From Deltaproteobacteria bacterium (GTDB taxonomy: Bacteria; Desulfobacterota; Dissulfuribacteria; Dissulfuribacterales; QOAL01), in the NCBI GenBank assembly GCA_026995935.1, contig JALWNK010000040.1, positions 44,188 through 108,187 on the forward strand: DNA of 64,000 bases. Reading direction: 5' to 3'. Below are positions 45,450 through 54,944 of the stretch, in pieces. Positions within the stretch are counted from its first letter, which is position 1. Each line of letters opens with the position of its first letter. Under the pieces are notes generated by a model. The model saw only the letters and a list, made by a program, of their open reading frames with translations. It was not told where the DNA came from and ran no database searches. The translations under genes and the position numbers were made by a program.

Positions 45450-46607
45450 ATGAATGGCCCTTTGCGTCTTTTTTTAATGCTTCTTATCCATGTATTCTTT
45501 ATTTTGGCCTGTTCTTCCTCCTCCTTTGCCGATTCCATTAAAGTAGGTGTATTGCTTGATCTTTCAGGGCCATTTAGCAAACAGGGAGAAGCAGCCTACA
45601 AGTCCATCCAGTTTGCAGTTGAAGAAATAAACCTACTTGGAGGAATAGGGGGCAAAAGGCTTGAAATTACCGTGTTTGATACCGGCTCTGACGGGAACAA
45701 GATGCTCCAAGGGGCCTTACAGCTAAAGGAGCAAGGGGTATCGGCCCTGCTTGGGCCCACTGCCCCTAAAAACTGTCTCCCTTTAAGGAAGTTTGCCGAA
45801 AACAGAGGGATTCCTCTTATTCTCATCTCTGGAACAACGCCGATTCTTACCTTTTCAGGTCTCAAAACAAAATGGACGTTTTCAACAACCCTCAACTTTT
45901 CGTCTGAGCTAAAGGCCCTTTTTTCTGTATTCAAGAGGCGAGGCTACCAGTCCTTGGGGGTGCTTGTACAGGCTGGCGGGTTCTACAGGGAACTATTTTT
46001 GTGGATACGGGGATATGCGCCGGAATATGGCCTGAGTCTCAGTTGCGCCGAAGGATTCAATCTTAACCCAGAGGACCTTGGAAGAAAGTTTTCTCTCCTG
46101 AACCGTTGCAGTCCAGATGCAGCACTAATCTGGGCAAACAGCCTTGCAAGATCTCTGGTTTTAAACGTGATGGGGAGGGCTGATCTTCCCCTCGGAATAT
46201 GTCACGGCCTTTTTGAGACGGCCTTTGGCCAAGGCAGCAACTCCACAAGCCAACTCCTTTTTGTGGCTGTTCCTTCAGCCCTTGTTCCAGAGGGCCTGAA
46301 AAGGCGACTGACCTTTAATGCCAAGAACTTTCTCAACAGATGGGGAAGCCAGCTTGATATTATGCCCTTTGAATCGCAACTTTATGCTGCACAGGCATGG
46401 GATGCCTTAAATGTGCTTGCTACCGCCCTGAGACATACGGGAGGAAGAGGTGGTGAGGGTCTCAGAAGGGGCCTTGAGACAGGCATAAAGAATTACTATG
46501 GCGTGGTAGGAAGTTTTTCCTTTGACAAGCGTGACCACTCCTTTCTCGATCCCTCATCCCTTTCGGTGCTTCGTTACTTTTCTGGGCGCTGGAGTCTGGT
46601 GCGCTAA
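45450..46607 (+). CDS. Periplasmic Leu/Ile/Val-type binding protein (peripla_BP_6)
   Basis: About 385 residues from ATG 45450, preceded by AGGCTGGTC; the frame is open from 45408. The signal peptide (LRLFLMLLIHVFFILACSSS) may be a lipobox. Mature part: KVGVLLDLSGPFSKQGEAA, FAVEEINLLGGIGGKRLEIT, ALLGPTAPKNCLPLRKFAE, typical of type I ligand-binding proteins of branched-chain amino acid ABC transporters. No permease or ATPase genes are adjacent; it follows cpoB by 49 bases and may instead act as a sensor or orphan component. Ligand unknown. Confidence 0.8.
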   Translation: MNGPLRLFLMLLIHVFFILACSSSSFADSIKVGVLLDLSGPFSKQGEAAYKSIQFAVEEINLLGGIGGKRLEITVFDTGSDGNKMLQGALQLKEQGVSALLGPTAPKNCLPLRKFAENRGIPLILISGTTPILTFSGLKTKWTFSTTLNFSSELKALFSVFKRRGYQSLGVLVQAGGFYRELFLWIRGYAPEYGLSLSCAEGFNLNPEDLGRKFSLLNRCSPDAALIWANSLARSLVLNVMGRADLPLGICHGLFETAFGQGSNSTSQLLFVAVPSALVPEGLKRRLTFNAKNFLNRWGSQLDIMPFESQLYAAQAWDALNVLATALRHTGGRGGEGLRRGLETGIKNYYGVVGSFSFDKRDHSFLDPSSLSVLRYFSGRWSLVR

Positions 46608-46632
46608 GGTTTTGGCGCCTCCTAAGCTTTAC

Positions 46633-47436
46633 TTACAAGGTCCGTGCAATGCTTATGGATAAAACGCTCCTTGCACCTTTTTTCTTTAGAACTTGAGCCA
46701 TTTCGTTAACAGTGCTGCCTGTGGTTACCACATCGTCCACTATGATGAAATGGCGAAAGCCCAAGAGGGAACGGGCTTCAAATATGTTTCGCACGTTGTC
46801 AAGACGTCTCTTTCTTGAAAGGGTGCTCTGGGGAGGATTGTCAACGGTTCTTGAAACAATGTCCGTTCTCACTGGAATCTGGGTAAAAAGTCGTCTGGCA
46901 ATGAGAAGAGACTGGTTGAACATCCTCTGTCTCAATCGGTTTACATGAAGGGGCACAGGAACCACGCAGGTTGATTTGTCATTTTTCTCCGTTTTCAGGG
47001 GCGAAGTGTTCAAAATCCTTTCAAGAATCGGACGGGAGAGGGTTTCAAGGGCGTAAAGGCAAGAGCGATCCCCCCTATACTTCAGTTCCTTTATTAGAGA
47101 CGCTATGGGGTCTTTGTATACAAAAAGTGATCGGGCCCAGTCCACTGGCCCGGGGTTTTCAATGCATTTTGAGCACAAGTGTGGGATAGATGTTCTGGAT
47201 TTAAAGGGTGTTCCACATCTGATGCAAAGGGGTTCAGGAACTATTGAAATTCCTTGCAAACATTCTTTGCAAAGAGGATGGTGCCAAGGGATTGGAACAG
47301 GTGTTGAACAGGCAGGGCACAGGCGCGGAAACAGGAAATCAAGGAGCCGGCTGCCATGTATACTCAGCCGCCAGGGCCGGCCCCTTACATTTTGCCTTCT
47401 GGAACTATTCCATGGAATCAACCATGCTTTTGGCAA
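46633..47436 (-). CDS. comF: ComF-family phosphoribosyltransferase-like protein
   Basis: 267 residues. The N-terminal zinc-binding region has paired Cys ([32 protein letters not shown]). The PRT domain follows with [20 protein letters not shown] and the PRPP-binding loop [18 protein letters not shown]. ComF supports DNA uptake in naturally competent bacteria but is widespread in others; the reaction is not known. Its 5' end overlaps icd by 32 bases, so the first ~12 residues are uncertain, yet no better start was found. Confidence 0.85.
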   Translation of the reverse strand: MPKAWLIPWNSSRRQNVRGRPWRLSIHGSRLLDFLFPRLCPACSTPVPIPWHHPLCKECLQGISIVPEPLCIRCGTPFKSRTSIPHLCSKCIENPGPVDWARSLFVYKDPIASLIKELKYRGDRSCLYALETLSRPILERILNTSPLKTEKNDKSTCVVPVPLHVNRLRQRMFNQSLLIARRLFTQIPVRTDIVSRTVDNPPQSTLSRKRRLDNVRNIFEARSLLGFRHFIIVDDVVTTGSTVNEMAQVLKKKGARSVLSISIARTL

Positions 47437-48625
47437 ATTCAGAGCATTTCACCTCTTCTGCGTCTGGTATCTGGCGCGCAAGGTCATAGGTTACCCTCTT
47501 TTTTGATATGGCCCTTTCAAGACCCTCATATATCTTGTCCCTGGCCTCGTCCCAGCCAAGATACTCAAGCATCATGGCGCCTGAGAGTATGAGGGAGCCA
47601 GGGTTTACCTTGTCAAGGCCGGTGTACTTCGGGGCAGTTCCGTGGGTCGCCTCAAAAAGGGCCACACCGTCCCCTATGTTCGCTCCAGGCGCCATGCCAA
47701 GCCCGCCAACCTGGGCTGCCAGGGCGTCTGACATGTAGTCTCCATTGAGGTTTGGCATTGCAAGCACACTGTACTCGGCAGGTCTTAGAAGTATCTGCTG
47801 GAACATGGCGTCAGCTATGCGGTCCTTAATTACAATCTTTCCCTCCGGGACATTGCCTCCATGTTTCTCCCACAGGTCGGCCTCGGAGATGGTTTTTTCA
47901 GGGAATTCGGTTTCTGCAAGCTCGTATCCCCAGTTCCTGAATGCCCCCTCCGTGTACTTCATTATGTTTCCCTTATGTACGAGGGTAACGGAATCCCTGT
48001 TGTTCTCTATGGCGTATCTTATGGCCTTTCTTACCAGTCTGAAGGTGCCTGTCTTGCTGATGGGCTTTATTCCAATTCCAGAGTCAGAACGAATCTTTGC
48101 CCCAAGCTCCTTTGCGAGGAAGTCTATTACCTTTTTTGCCTCCGGGCTCTCTGCAGGCCATTCTATGCCGGCATAAACGTCTTCGGTGTTTTCCCTGAAG
48201 ATGACCATATTTACCAGTTCCGGCCTTTTTACCGGGCTTGGCACACCCTTGAAATATCGCACGGGTCTAACGCAGGCATAGAGATCAAGGACCTGTCTCA
48301 AGGTCACGTTAAGGCTTCTTATTCCCTCGCCCACAGGGGTTGTCAGCGGGCCTTTTATTGCAACTACGTATTCGGAAATGGCGTCCAGCGTCTCCTGGGG
48401 AAGGTACTCACCCGTCTTTTCCTTGGCCTTTTCACCTGCATATATCTCTTTCCACGATATGGAGCGTTTTCCATTGTATGCCTTTTCAACCGCGGCATCC
48501 AGGACCATCCTGGTGGCCCTCCAGATGTCTGGGCCTATCCCGTCACCTTCTATGAAAGGTATTATGGGATTGTCAGGCACGTTGATTGTGCCATCTGGGT
48601 TGATTGTTATCTTCTCACCGGCCAT
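47405..48625 (-). CDS. icd: Isocitrate dehydrogenase (NADP-dependent)
   Basis: 406 residues. The isocitrate-binding SxNxxxR motif is [20 protein letters not shown]; the metal site [20 protein letters not shown] with PGANIGDG and the adenine loop [20 protein letters not shown] are all present. Lys and Tyr (EYxxx-type) near KVNPGS favour NADP. It makes 2-oxoglutarate from isocitrate, either oxidatively or, in some autotrophs, as part of the reductive TCA cycle. AAGGAGG precedes the start; comF overlaps the end on the same strand. Confidence 0.95.
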   Translation of the reverse strand: MAGEKITINPDGTINVPDNPIIPFIEGDGIGPDIWRATRMVLDAAVEKAYNGKRSISWKEIYAGEKAKEKTGEYLPQETLDAISEYVVAIKGPLTTPVGEGIRSLNVTLRQVLDLYACVRPVRYFKGVPSPVKRPELVNMVIFRENTEDVYAGIEWPAESPEAKKVIDFLAKELGAKIRSDSGIGIKPISKTGTFRLVRKAIRYAIENNRDSVTLVHKGNIMKYTEGAFRNWGYELAETEFPEKTISEADLWEKHGGNVPEGKIVIKDRIADAMFQQILLRPAEYSVLAMPNLNGDYMSDALAAQVGGLGMAPGANIGDGVALFEATHGTAPKYTGLDKVNPGSLILSGAMMLEYLGWDEARDKIYEGLERAISKKRVTYDLARQIPDAEEVKCSEFAKSMVDSME

Positions 48626-48816
48626 TTGCTATTTCCTCCTTGAATAAATTGGATAGTCTCTGTAGTTAAACCAAGGCCCAATATGAAGTATTTCTTGGCC
48701 TTACAAGGCCGACACTGTAACTTATTTGTTGAATTATTTGTAGCGTTTTTCGCAATAAATCACCTGGGTTCGGAACCAGCGAACCCTGTATTGGTGAAAA
48801 GTAAAACGGAGGATGC

Positions 48817-49770
48817 ATGCCAACCTTAGTAGTCCATCAAGGTGCCATTGGGGATCTTCTTATATCCCTTCCTGCCCTCAGGCTTTTGAAAAAACACGTG
48901 GGAGATTTTACCCTGGCAGGACAGCCTGAGAGGTGTCTCTTCCTCAAGGATTGCGGTGAGGTCTCCTCTGTCTTTCCCTCTAGTTCAGCTGCCTTTGCCC
49001 AGCTTTTTACCGGGGCCATTGCGCCCCATTTTGACTATTTCGATGAGGTATGGTGGTTTTCCAGAAGAAGGGGTCTTGTTCCAACTATTTTGATAATGCC
49101 TGACTCCCGGCTCAAGGCAAAGGTGATATTCACAGTGGATGAAGGCCCTGATGAGACGAATTGCTCCATATTCCAGTTTAACCAGGTTAGAGACCAGCTC
49201 GAGGACGAAGATGCAAGCTTGAGCGATTTTCTGACGCCCCTTGGATATTCCAGGGCAGAAAGTCAGCGCCAAGGTTTTGACCTTGTAATTCACCCTGGAA
49301 GCGGCAGCGCCAGGAAAAATTTTCCCCTCTCGCTCTTCTTTGACGTCACAAAAGACCTCATAGAGAAGGCTTCGGGGATGAGCTGTTGTTTTATCCTCGG
49401 CCCTGCAGAAAGGGAAATGGCAAAGGATGTGGAGGATTTCGCCTTGAGATGGGACGGCAGGGTCAAGATTGCAAGCGGCTTTGGGCTTGGGCCCCTGGCG
49501 GACCTTCTGGGAAAGGCGAGGGTTTACTGGGGAAATGATTCAGGAATTACTCATCTTGCTGCATGGTGCGGAACCAGGACATTTGTCAACTTCGGCCCTA
49601 CCAATCCGAGGCTTTGGGCACCTGTGCTTGATAATACCACCACGTTGATGAGCAGTGCATCCTGCAGTCCGTGCGGAGACAGCTACAGGAGATGCCAGGA
49701 ACCCGTCTGTCTTGAGAAGCTTAGCAGGGAAGAGGTGCGAAGCGCTCTGTCATTTGCCCTTGGTCTGTAA
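48817..49770 (+). CDS. GT9 (heptosyltransferase-like) glycosyltransferase
   Basis: 317 residues. MPTLVVHQGAIGDLLISLPA is the nucleotide-sugar-facing N-terminus of family 9, and FDLVIHPGSGSARKNFPLSL plus GNDSGITHLAAWCGTRTFV are the donor-binding motifs (HPGSG and GxDSGxxHL). It probably adds a heptose or related sugar to the LPS core in the cytoplasm. An atypical C-terminal Cys cluster (SCSPCGDSYRRCQEPVCLE) may bind metal; such Cys clusters are seen in other WaaF-like enzymes. Stands alone between icd (divergent) and a DksA-type gene (convergent). Confidence 0.85.
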   Translation: MPTLVVHQGAIGDLLISLPALRLLKKHVGDFTLAGQPERCLFLKDCGEVSSVFPSSSAAFAQLFTGAIAPHFDYFDEVWWFSRRRGLVPTILIMPDSRLKAKVIFTVDEGPDETNCSIFQFNQVRDQLEDEDASLSDFLTPLGYSRAESQRQGFDLVIHPGSGSARKNFPLSLFFDVTKDLIEKASGMSCCFILGPAEREMAKDVEDFALRWDGRVKIASGFGLGPLADLLGKARVYWGNDSGITHLAAWCGTRTFVNFGPTNPRLWAPVLDNTTTLMSSASCSPCGDSYRRCQEPVCLEKLSREEVRSALSFALGL

Positions 49771-49789
49771 ATTCTGGCCCTTTTTCTGC

Positions 49790-50179
49790 CTATATCTTTC
49801 CGCGCCTTTCCAGCTCTTCCTTGCATGGTAAACAGTATACCGCCCAGGGTCTGACCTTAAGCCTTTCAAGGCATATCCAGTCCTCACACTCAAGGCACCT
49901 GCCGTATTCACCGTGTTCTATGCGCCAAAGGGCATGGTTAATGGCCTCGAGCTCCTTTTTTCTGGCCTCTAAGACCCCAAGAATCACCTCTTCCTGCAGA
50001 TCTATTTGGGCAAGGTCTTCCTCGTCGTTAACATCGTTAATAAGAGAATGGTACTCTTCACTCACCCTGGATTTGAGCTCGTTCCTTATGTCCTGCCATA
50101 TTTCATCCCTCTTTTTCTCAAGCATCTCCTTGAATTCCAGTATCTCTTCTTTTGTCAGCGCCCTTCTTGTCTTGGACAT
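49790..50179 (-). CDS. DksA/TraR-type zinc-finger regulator
   Basis: 129 residues. A long N-terminal coiled coil (residues about 1-80, KEEILEFKEMLEKKRDEIWQ) is followed by the zinc finger CLECEDWICLERLKVRPWA with YCLPCKEE (C-x2-C, 17 residues, C-x2-C). These proteins bind RNA polymerase's secondary channel and tune rRNA and stress promoters with ppGpp. The tip of the coiled coil carries acidic residues (NDVNDEEDLAQIDLQEE), as in DksA. AGGAGG lies six bases before ATG. Monocistronic, convergent to the GT9 gene. Confidence 0.9.
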   Translation of the reverse strand: MSKTRRALTKEEILEFKEMLEKKRDEIWQDIRNELKSRVSEEYHSLINDVNDEEDLAQIDLQEEVILGVLEARKKELEAINHALWRIEHGEYGRCLECEDWICLERLKVRPWAVYCLPCKEELERRGKI

Positions 50180-50379
50180 ATTTTCCTCCTCTTTTTGGGA
50201 TAGAAACTAAGTGCTTTTTGAAGGCGGTCAAGTTTAAAGGGGCTATTTTTGTTGTTTTTTAGCTCCCGCAGTAAAAAATGACATTTCCATTTGGCTGTAT
50301 ATTCCCTTGGATAAGGGCGATTAGCTGGTCAAGGAAAAATATGATTCAAAATAATTAATTTTCTTGGTAAAATAATACC

Positions 50380-50931
50380 ATGAAAACTTACGTAGACCTT
50401 TTACTTTTTCTGCTCCTTTGGCTTATAGCCTTAAACTTCAGTTTAGGGGAGACTGTCATGGCAATGGAACTAACGTCCCAGGCCTTTAAAAACGAAGGAG
50501 AGATACCATCAAAATACACCTGTCAGGGGGAGGACATCTCGCCTCCTCTTTCCTGGTCTGGTGTACCTGCCGGAACCAAGAGCCTAGCCCTTATTGTGGA
50601 TGACCCCGATGCGCCTGATCCTGCGAACCCAAAAATGACGTGGGTGCACTGGGTTCTGTTTAACATCCCGCCACAGATTACGACTCTTCCAGAAGGGGTA
50701 AAGGAGGCAGAGCTTCCTCCAGGTGTCAAATCCGGGCTGAATGACTGGCAGCGGACGGGATACGGAGGGCCTTGCCCGCCCATAGGACGCCACAGGTATT
50801 TCTTCAAGCTGTACGCCCTGGATAGGGTTTTGGATGGCCTGGATTTGCCTACCAAGGCGGAACTGGAAGCTGCCATGAAGGGCCACGTGCTGGCCAAGGC
50901 GGTTTTGATGGGCACCTACAAGAAAAAATAG
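50380..50931 (+). CDS. YbhB/YbcL-type PEBP family protein, exported
   Basis: 183 residues with a signal peptide (LLLFLLLWLIALNFSLGETV). The PEBP core shows KYTCQGEDISPPLSWSGVP, SLALIVDDPDAPDP, WVHWVLFNIPP and GRHRYFFKLYALD, all conserved in bacterial Raf-kinase-inhibitor-like proteins. Bacterial members bind small anions and have unclear roles; export to the periplasm is like YbcL. Free-standing, no obvious partner. Confidence 0.9.
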   Translation: MKTYVDLLLFLLLWLIALNFSLGETVMAMELTSQAFKNEGEIPSKYTCQGEDISPPLSWSGVPAGTKSLALIVDDPDAPDPANPKMTWVHWVLFNIPPQITTLPEGVKEAELPPGVKSGLNDWQRTGYGGPCPPIGRHRYFFKLYALDRVLDGLDLPTKAELEAAMKGHVLAKAVLMGTYKKK

Positions 50932-51034
50932 TTGGGTTTGCCGCCATGCGCCCTTGTTCCTGGTGTACCTGGTACCTACCTTTTTATTAATAGGGTAGTT
51001 GGTTGTTATTCAATAAAAAGCCGAGGAGGTGCTT

Positions 51035-51523
51035 ATGGACAAAGGCAAGTTTGGTAGACTCGACAGGCTGGTCAAGGAAAAACGGCACGATCCCTACCAG
51101 TCAAAGGAGAAGTTTCCGGAACCCACGGTCTGTACCAGCTGCGGCTGTGTCTATTCGGGTGGCCGCTGGGTATGGACCGAAGAGAAGCCGGAAAAGGCAA
51201 ATAAGGCCCTGTGCCCAGCCTGCAGAAGGATAAAGGAGAAGATGCCGGCAGGAGTTATAAATCTCAGTGGCAGGTTCCTCAAAAGTCATGGGGATGAGAT
51301 ATTGAATCTCATCAAGAACGAGGAGAAGGCGGAAAAGGCGGAACATCCCCTTGAGAGGCTTATGGAAATCAGGCAGGACGGGGATTCAATCCAGGTGCTG
51401 GTTACTGGAATACATCTTGCCAAGCGTATAGGGGAGGCAATTAGGCGATCATATCAGGGAGAGTACAGCCTCGAATACGGAGACGGGGAAAAGAGCGTTC
51501 GTATAGAGTGGCATAGGGATTAA
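51035..51523 (+). CDS. BCAM0308-type zinc-ribbon protein
   Basis: 162 residues from ATG 51035, which follows GAGGAGG by five bases (GTG 51029 is also open). The zinc ribbon is VCTSCGCVYSGGRWVW with ALCPACRRIKEK. Charged N-terminus and C-terminal half with IQVLVTGIHLAKRIGEAIR, which reads like an NMD3-like ribosome-associated or DNA-binding strand pattern. The BCAM0308 family is uncharacterised; similarity to NMD3-type zinc proteins suggests RNA or ribosome contact. The end overlaps the convergent M28 peptidase gene by four bases. Confidence 0.75.
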   Translation: MDKGKFGRLDRLVKEKRHDPYQSKEKFPEPTVCTSCGCVYSGGRWVWTEEKPEKANKALCPACRRIKEKMPAGVINLSGRFLKSHGDEILNLIKNEEKAEKAEHPLERLMEIRQDGDSIQVLVTGIHLAKRIGEAIRRSYQGEYSLEYGDGEKSVRIEWHRD

Positions 51524-52407
51524 GCCCGTAAGCCGCACAGATCAAGAATTGAACCTGCAAGGCCGTCCACAACCTGGGCGGCCTTTTCATATTCAAGGGT
51601 TGAGGGAACATCAGAGGGACGGTGGTAGTTTGGGTTCCTGTAAAAGGCCGTGTCTGTGACCATGACGGCCTTAAACCCAAGCTTTTGAAATGACCAGTGG
51701 TCTGAAAAATCAATGCCTATCATTACGGCAGGGGCATTTAAGGATTCCACTGGAATAGTGCTGTGTTTTTTAAAGAGCCCCTTTAGGGTCATGGTGAAGT
51801 CCTTTGATTTAAGGTTACCAACAATGGCAATGAAGTTGCCTCTGTCCGGATACATCCTGTTCATAAGTGGAAAGGGGTATTTCTGGCTTCCAGGCCTGTC
51901 AGAAAAGTAGCCTACCATCTCAAGGCATATCATTCCAATAAGTTTTTGCCCCATCTTTTTCAGGTGCCTGGCATACCAGTAGCTTCCCATGTTCCTTGTC
52001 CTAAAAACCGGAGGTTCTTCCATACAAAATGCGGCAAAAACCAGGTCGTCTGGCTTAAAAGGTGCTGTAAGTCTGGCGGTTTCCAATAGGGCTGCTATTC
52101 CACTTGCATTATCGTCTGCACCCGGGGTTGAAGAGACCGTGTCGTAGTGGGCCCCGATCACGAGTATGCTTTTCTCGCAGGGCAGGAGAGGGTCCGTCCC
52201 CTTTGTGGCGGCAATGACATTATGGTACTCAATCCCTTTGTAGATCACAGGTTGAAGGGAAACAGACAGTCCAATATCCTCAAAGGATTTGCCTATAAAG
52301 TCCCTTGCCTCCTTTAGTTTCTCAGGCCTTTTTATTGGCCGAGGGCCAATGTGGGAGGCCAGTATTTCAACGGTGTTTCTTAAGGAATCAGGATTGGCAG
52401 TTTTCAT
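51520..52407 (-). CDS. M28-family metallopeptidase
   Basis: 295 residues from ATG 52407 (MKTANPDSLRN); a TTG at 52464 would add 19 residues but neither has a clear ribosome site. Zinc ligands are recognisable: LVIGAHYDTVSSTPGADDNA (His and Asp), FCMEEPPVF (catalytic Glu and Glu), ICLEMVGYF (Glu/Asp position), and DFSDHWSFQKLG (last His). M28 enzymes are aminopeptidases or glutaminyl cyclase-like. No signal peptide, so cytosolic. It diverges from the REC-PAS-HisKA gene. Confidence 0.88.
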   Translation of the reverse strand: MKTANPDSLRNTVEILASHIGPRPIKRPEKLKEARDFIGKSFEDIGLSVSLQPVIYKGIEYHNVIAATKGTDPLLPCEKSILVIGAHYDTVSSTPGADDNASGIAALLETARLTAPFKPDDLVFAAFCMEEPPVFRTRNMGSYWYARHLKKMGQKLIGMICLEMVGYFSDRPGSQKYPFPLMNRMYPDRGNFIAIVGNLKSKDFTMTLKGLFKKHSTIPVESLNAPAVMIGIDFSDHWSFQKLGFKAVMVTDTAFYRNPNYHRPSDVPSTLEYEKAAQVVDGLAGSILDLCGLRA

Positions 52408-52479
52408 TTTTTGTTTTGAAGGTATATTATTTGCTAATAAAATAGATGGAGAGTTGTCAATCAATTAAAGGAAAGGGCC

Positions 52480-53460
52480 ATGCCTAACAAAAAGATTCTT
52501 CTGGTCGATGATGACGAAAATATTTTGACTGTTTTGAAGATGCGTCTTGAGCTTATGGGGCTCAGTGTCACCTCATGCGATAACCCCATGGAGGCCCTGT
52601 CTCTTTTTAAGAATGGGGATTTCGATCTGGTGCTCACGGATCAACGGATGGACGGCCTGAAGGGTGTGGAGCTTCTTTCAAAGATAAAGGAGGTCGCCCC
52701 CTTTGTCCCGGTCATCATCATGACAGCCTATGGGAAGGTGGATGATGCAGTGATTTCAATGAAAAAGGGAGCCTTTTCCTACCTGGAAAAACCCGTTGAT
52801 GCCAAGGAGCTTAAGGACATAATCCAGCGGGCAGTCGAAATTGCCAGTATAGAAAAGAGAGTCAGTCTTGAAAGAGAGCTTTGGGGCAGGGTAATTGCCC
52901 AAATTGGTGCAGGCCTCGTAATTATTGATTTGGAAGGGGATATCAAATGGGCAAACCAGTCTGCGTGGGAACTCCTTAATATTTCGGAGGGTTCCAAATC
53001 CCAAAGGCTTCCCTTTGAAAAGGGGCTTGTAGATAAACTGATAAACAGCCGGAACAGGGACAATTTTGAATACTTTGACGAAGAAGGGGCAAGGTGGTTT
53101 CTGATATCGTCTGCCAAGAGGCCAGAGGGAGACGAGATTGCGGTTTTGATCCTTGACATAACAGAGCTCAAGGAGGCACAGCGGGCACTTCTTGAGCAGC
53201 AGCGTCTTGAAGGTATCGTGGAGATGGCCGGGGCTGTCGCCCACGAATTCAGCCAGCCTCTTCAGGCCATACTGCTAAACTGTGAGCTCCTTCGATCATC
53301 TGCTTCTTCCCTTGACCAAAAGCCTCTTGTGAGGCTTGAAAGACAGGTGGAGTACCTTGGTGAGCTGGTACACAAACTCACAGACATTACAAGATATGCC
53401 AAAAAGGACTATCCAGGCACAGACGGCATCATAGACCTTCAGAAAGCGGCAGAGGGATGA
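52480..53460 (+). CDS. REC-PAS-HisKA protein lacking an ATPase domain
   Basis: 326 residues. Receiver about 1-120 (ILLVDDDENILTVL, LVLTDQRMDGLKG with acceptor Asp, YLEKPVDAKELKD), PAS about 135-235 (AGLVIIDLEGDIKWANQSAW), then a HisKA dimerisation domain with the phosphoacceptor in GAVAHEFSQPLQAILLNCEL. The chain ends 60 residues later with no N, G1 or G2 box, and no ATPase gene follows. So it can be phosphorylated but cannot phosphorylate itself; it may be a phosphotransfer or a dimerisation partner. An HDOD protein on the opposite strand is 51 bases away, echoing the HDOD/kinase pair at 30-33 kb. Confidence 0.85.
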   Translation: MPNKKILLVDDDENILTVLKMRLELMGLSVTSCDNPMEALSLFKNGDFDLVLTDQRMDGLKGVELLSKIKEVAPFVPVIIMTAYGKVDDAVISMKKGAFSYLEKPVDAKELKDIIQRAVEIASIEKRVSLERELWGRVIAQIGAGLVIIDLEGDIKWANQSAWELLNISEGSKSQRLPFEKGLVDKLINSRNRDNFEYFDEEGARWFLISSAKRPEGDEIAVLILDITELKEAQRALLEQQRLEGIVEMAGAVAHEFSQPLQAILLNCELLRSSASSLDQKPLVRLERQVEYLGELVHKLTDITRYAKKDYPGTDGIIDLQKAAEG

Positions 53461-53511
53461 TTTGACAGGCTTCAGCAATTTGCGGTTTGTTCAGCCAGGG
53501 GCCAAACGGTG

Positions 53512-54390
53512 TTAGAGCATTCCCATTGAAATGGCCTCTGCAATTTCTGCCAGTTTCTCTATATGTTCCTTAAGCAGTTCCATTCTTTCCTGGCCCAGGC
53601 CCAGGTAATTGGAAAGGGCAACCACGTTGCAACTTGGGCGTGAATAAAGTCCCAATCCAAGCTCGTGGCCCAAATAGTCTGCAAGTTGTACTATTGCGCC
53701 ATCCATGTTGAAATGGGGGTGTCCAGGAGGCAGGTGGTGACTGGCAATTACCCTGTAATAAATAGGTGGGAGGTCCCAGTTCTTGACAAGCCAGGCCCCT
53801 ATTATGTTGTGAGGAAAACCGAATTTCCTTTCTGCCGCTATTAATGAACATTCGTTTTCCTGGGCGTAATCAAGAATTTGTTTCCACTCCCTTGGAAAAC
53901 AGGTGTCCATTACTGCCCGGCCAAGGTCGTGAAGGAGCCCGCAGGTGAAGTACACATCGGTTTCTTCAAGTTCCAGCTCTCCTGCAAGTATCCTGCTTAT
54001 CATGGCCGCGGCTATGGAGTGTTCCCAGAATTTTTGCCTCTCAAAGCCTGTCTTTGATTTCTTGCCCTTGAAAACGCTTGAGACGCTGAGACTGAGTGCG
54101 AGGCTTCTGACCTCGGAAAATCCAAGGAACACGATTGCCCTGTGTATGGTGGTTATGCGGCTGGCAGGATAATAGGCAGCGCAGTTTGCCACCTTTAGAA
54201 GCTGCGATGACAGGGAGGGGTCATGCATGATCACCTGCTCAAGTCGCCGAATATCCTGAGGGTTTTGTGCAACAATGGAAAGGACCTCCTGGGCTGCTGC
54301 GGGAAGCGGTGGAATCCTCTTTATTTTGGAAATGATCTCTTTTTTACGTCTTTGGGTATCGAGATCTATTATGGCAACATTTTTTCTCAT
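53512..54390 (-). CDS. HDOD-domain signalling protein (second copy)
   Basis: 292 residues. HDOD signatures: IPPLPAAAQEVLSIVAQNPQ, DPSLSSQLLKVANCAAYYPA, VYFTCGLLHDLGRAVMDTC. It is a distant paralogue of the HDOD protein at 30.4 kb and likewise lies near a receiver/HisKA protein, here convergent. Role as a scaffold or output module of two-component signalling is inferred. Confidence 0.88.
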   Translation of the reverse strand: MRKNVAIIDLDTQRRKKEIISKIKRIPPLPAAAQEVLSIVAQNPQDIRRLEQVIMHDPSLSSQLLKVANCAAYYPASRITTIHRAIVFLGFSEVRSLALSLSVSSVFKGKKSKTGFERQKFWEHSIAAAMISRILAGELELEETDVYFTCGLLHDLGRAVMDTCFPREWKQILDYAQENECSLIAAERKFGFPHNIIGAWLVKNWDLPPIYYRVIASHHLPPGHPHFNMDGAIVQLADYLGHELGLGLYSRPSCNVVALSNYLGLGQERMELLKEHIEKLAEIAEAISMGML

Positions 54391-54557
54391 ATCTTGTGTG
54401 AAAAAAGATTCCGTTTTTAGAAAAGACTTTCTACCTATTCTGTTTTATCGGTTTTACAACAGGGATTATTTACGGCTTTTCTGGCATTTAGAACATGAAA
54501 TTTGGCAACAACTTTGCACTGTGACAGATAAGAACAAAAAGAAAGGTGGATGAAAAG

Positions 54558-54839
54558 ATGAATCTTGCCACTGCGAAAAGAGAGCTACCCCTTACGGCCA
54601 TAACCAGGAACAAGCGCATCAAGCTCCAGGTTGAAAAGGAATACTATGAGAGCAAGATCAACTGCTTATTGGACATGAATTTGCCCATCAAGCTGATTCT
54701 CCTTGCCTGTTGGGACGCACCTGTGGAAAGGGTAAATCTTACTTCAAAAAAAGGACAGCAGCGGTTTATCAAGCAGTGCCTCAAATATTACAAAAAGAAG
54801 TTGAAAGAGGTCAAAAAAGAGGAAAAAAAGCTCAAATAG
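54558..54839 (+). CDS. Hypothetical Lys-rich small protein
   Basis: 93 residues from ATG 54558, preceded by AAGGTGG; GTG 54546 is possible. The core (LPLTAITRNKRIKLQVEKEY, INCLLDMNLPIKLILLACWD) has one short hydrophobic stretch; the C-terminus is extremely Lys-rich (about 16 of the last 30 residues), predicting nucleic-acid or ribosome binding. No family recognised, and no operon partner. Confidence 0.55.
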   Translation: MNLATAKRELPLTAITRNKRIKLQVEKEYYESKINCLLDMNLPIKLILLACWDAPVERVNLTSKKGQQRFIKQCLKYYKKKLKEVKKEEKKLK

Positions 54840-54944
54840 CCTGGGGTCTATGGGGTAAAATTTTTTTATTAACAGGGCCGAAAACTTAAAATTTTTTTCG
54901 TGTTCCTGCACTGAAAGAAAAAAGGCCAACTGCATTTTTTAAAA

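Noticed and set aside
47356..47592. Small plus-strand frames at the comF/icd junction
   Set aside because: They overlap two real genes on the other strand and carry no start signals.
47861..48643. Long 260-codon frame opposite icd
   Set aside because: It lies entirely antisense to a clearly functional icd and has no family resemblance; such shadows are common in this codon usage.
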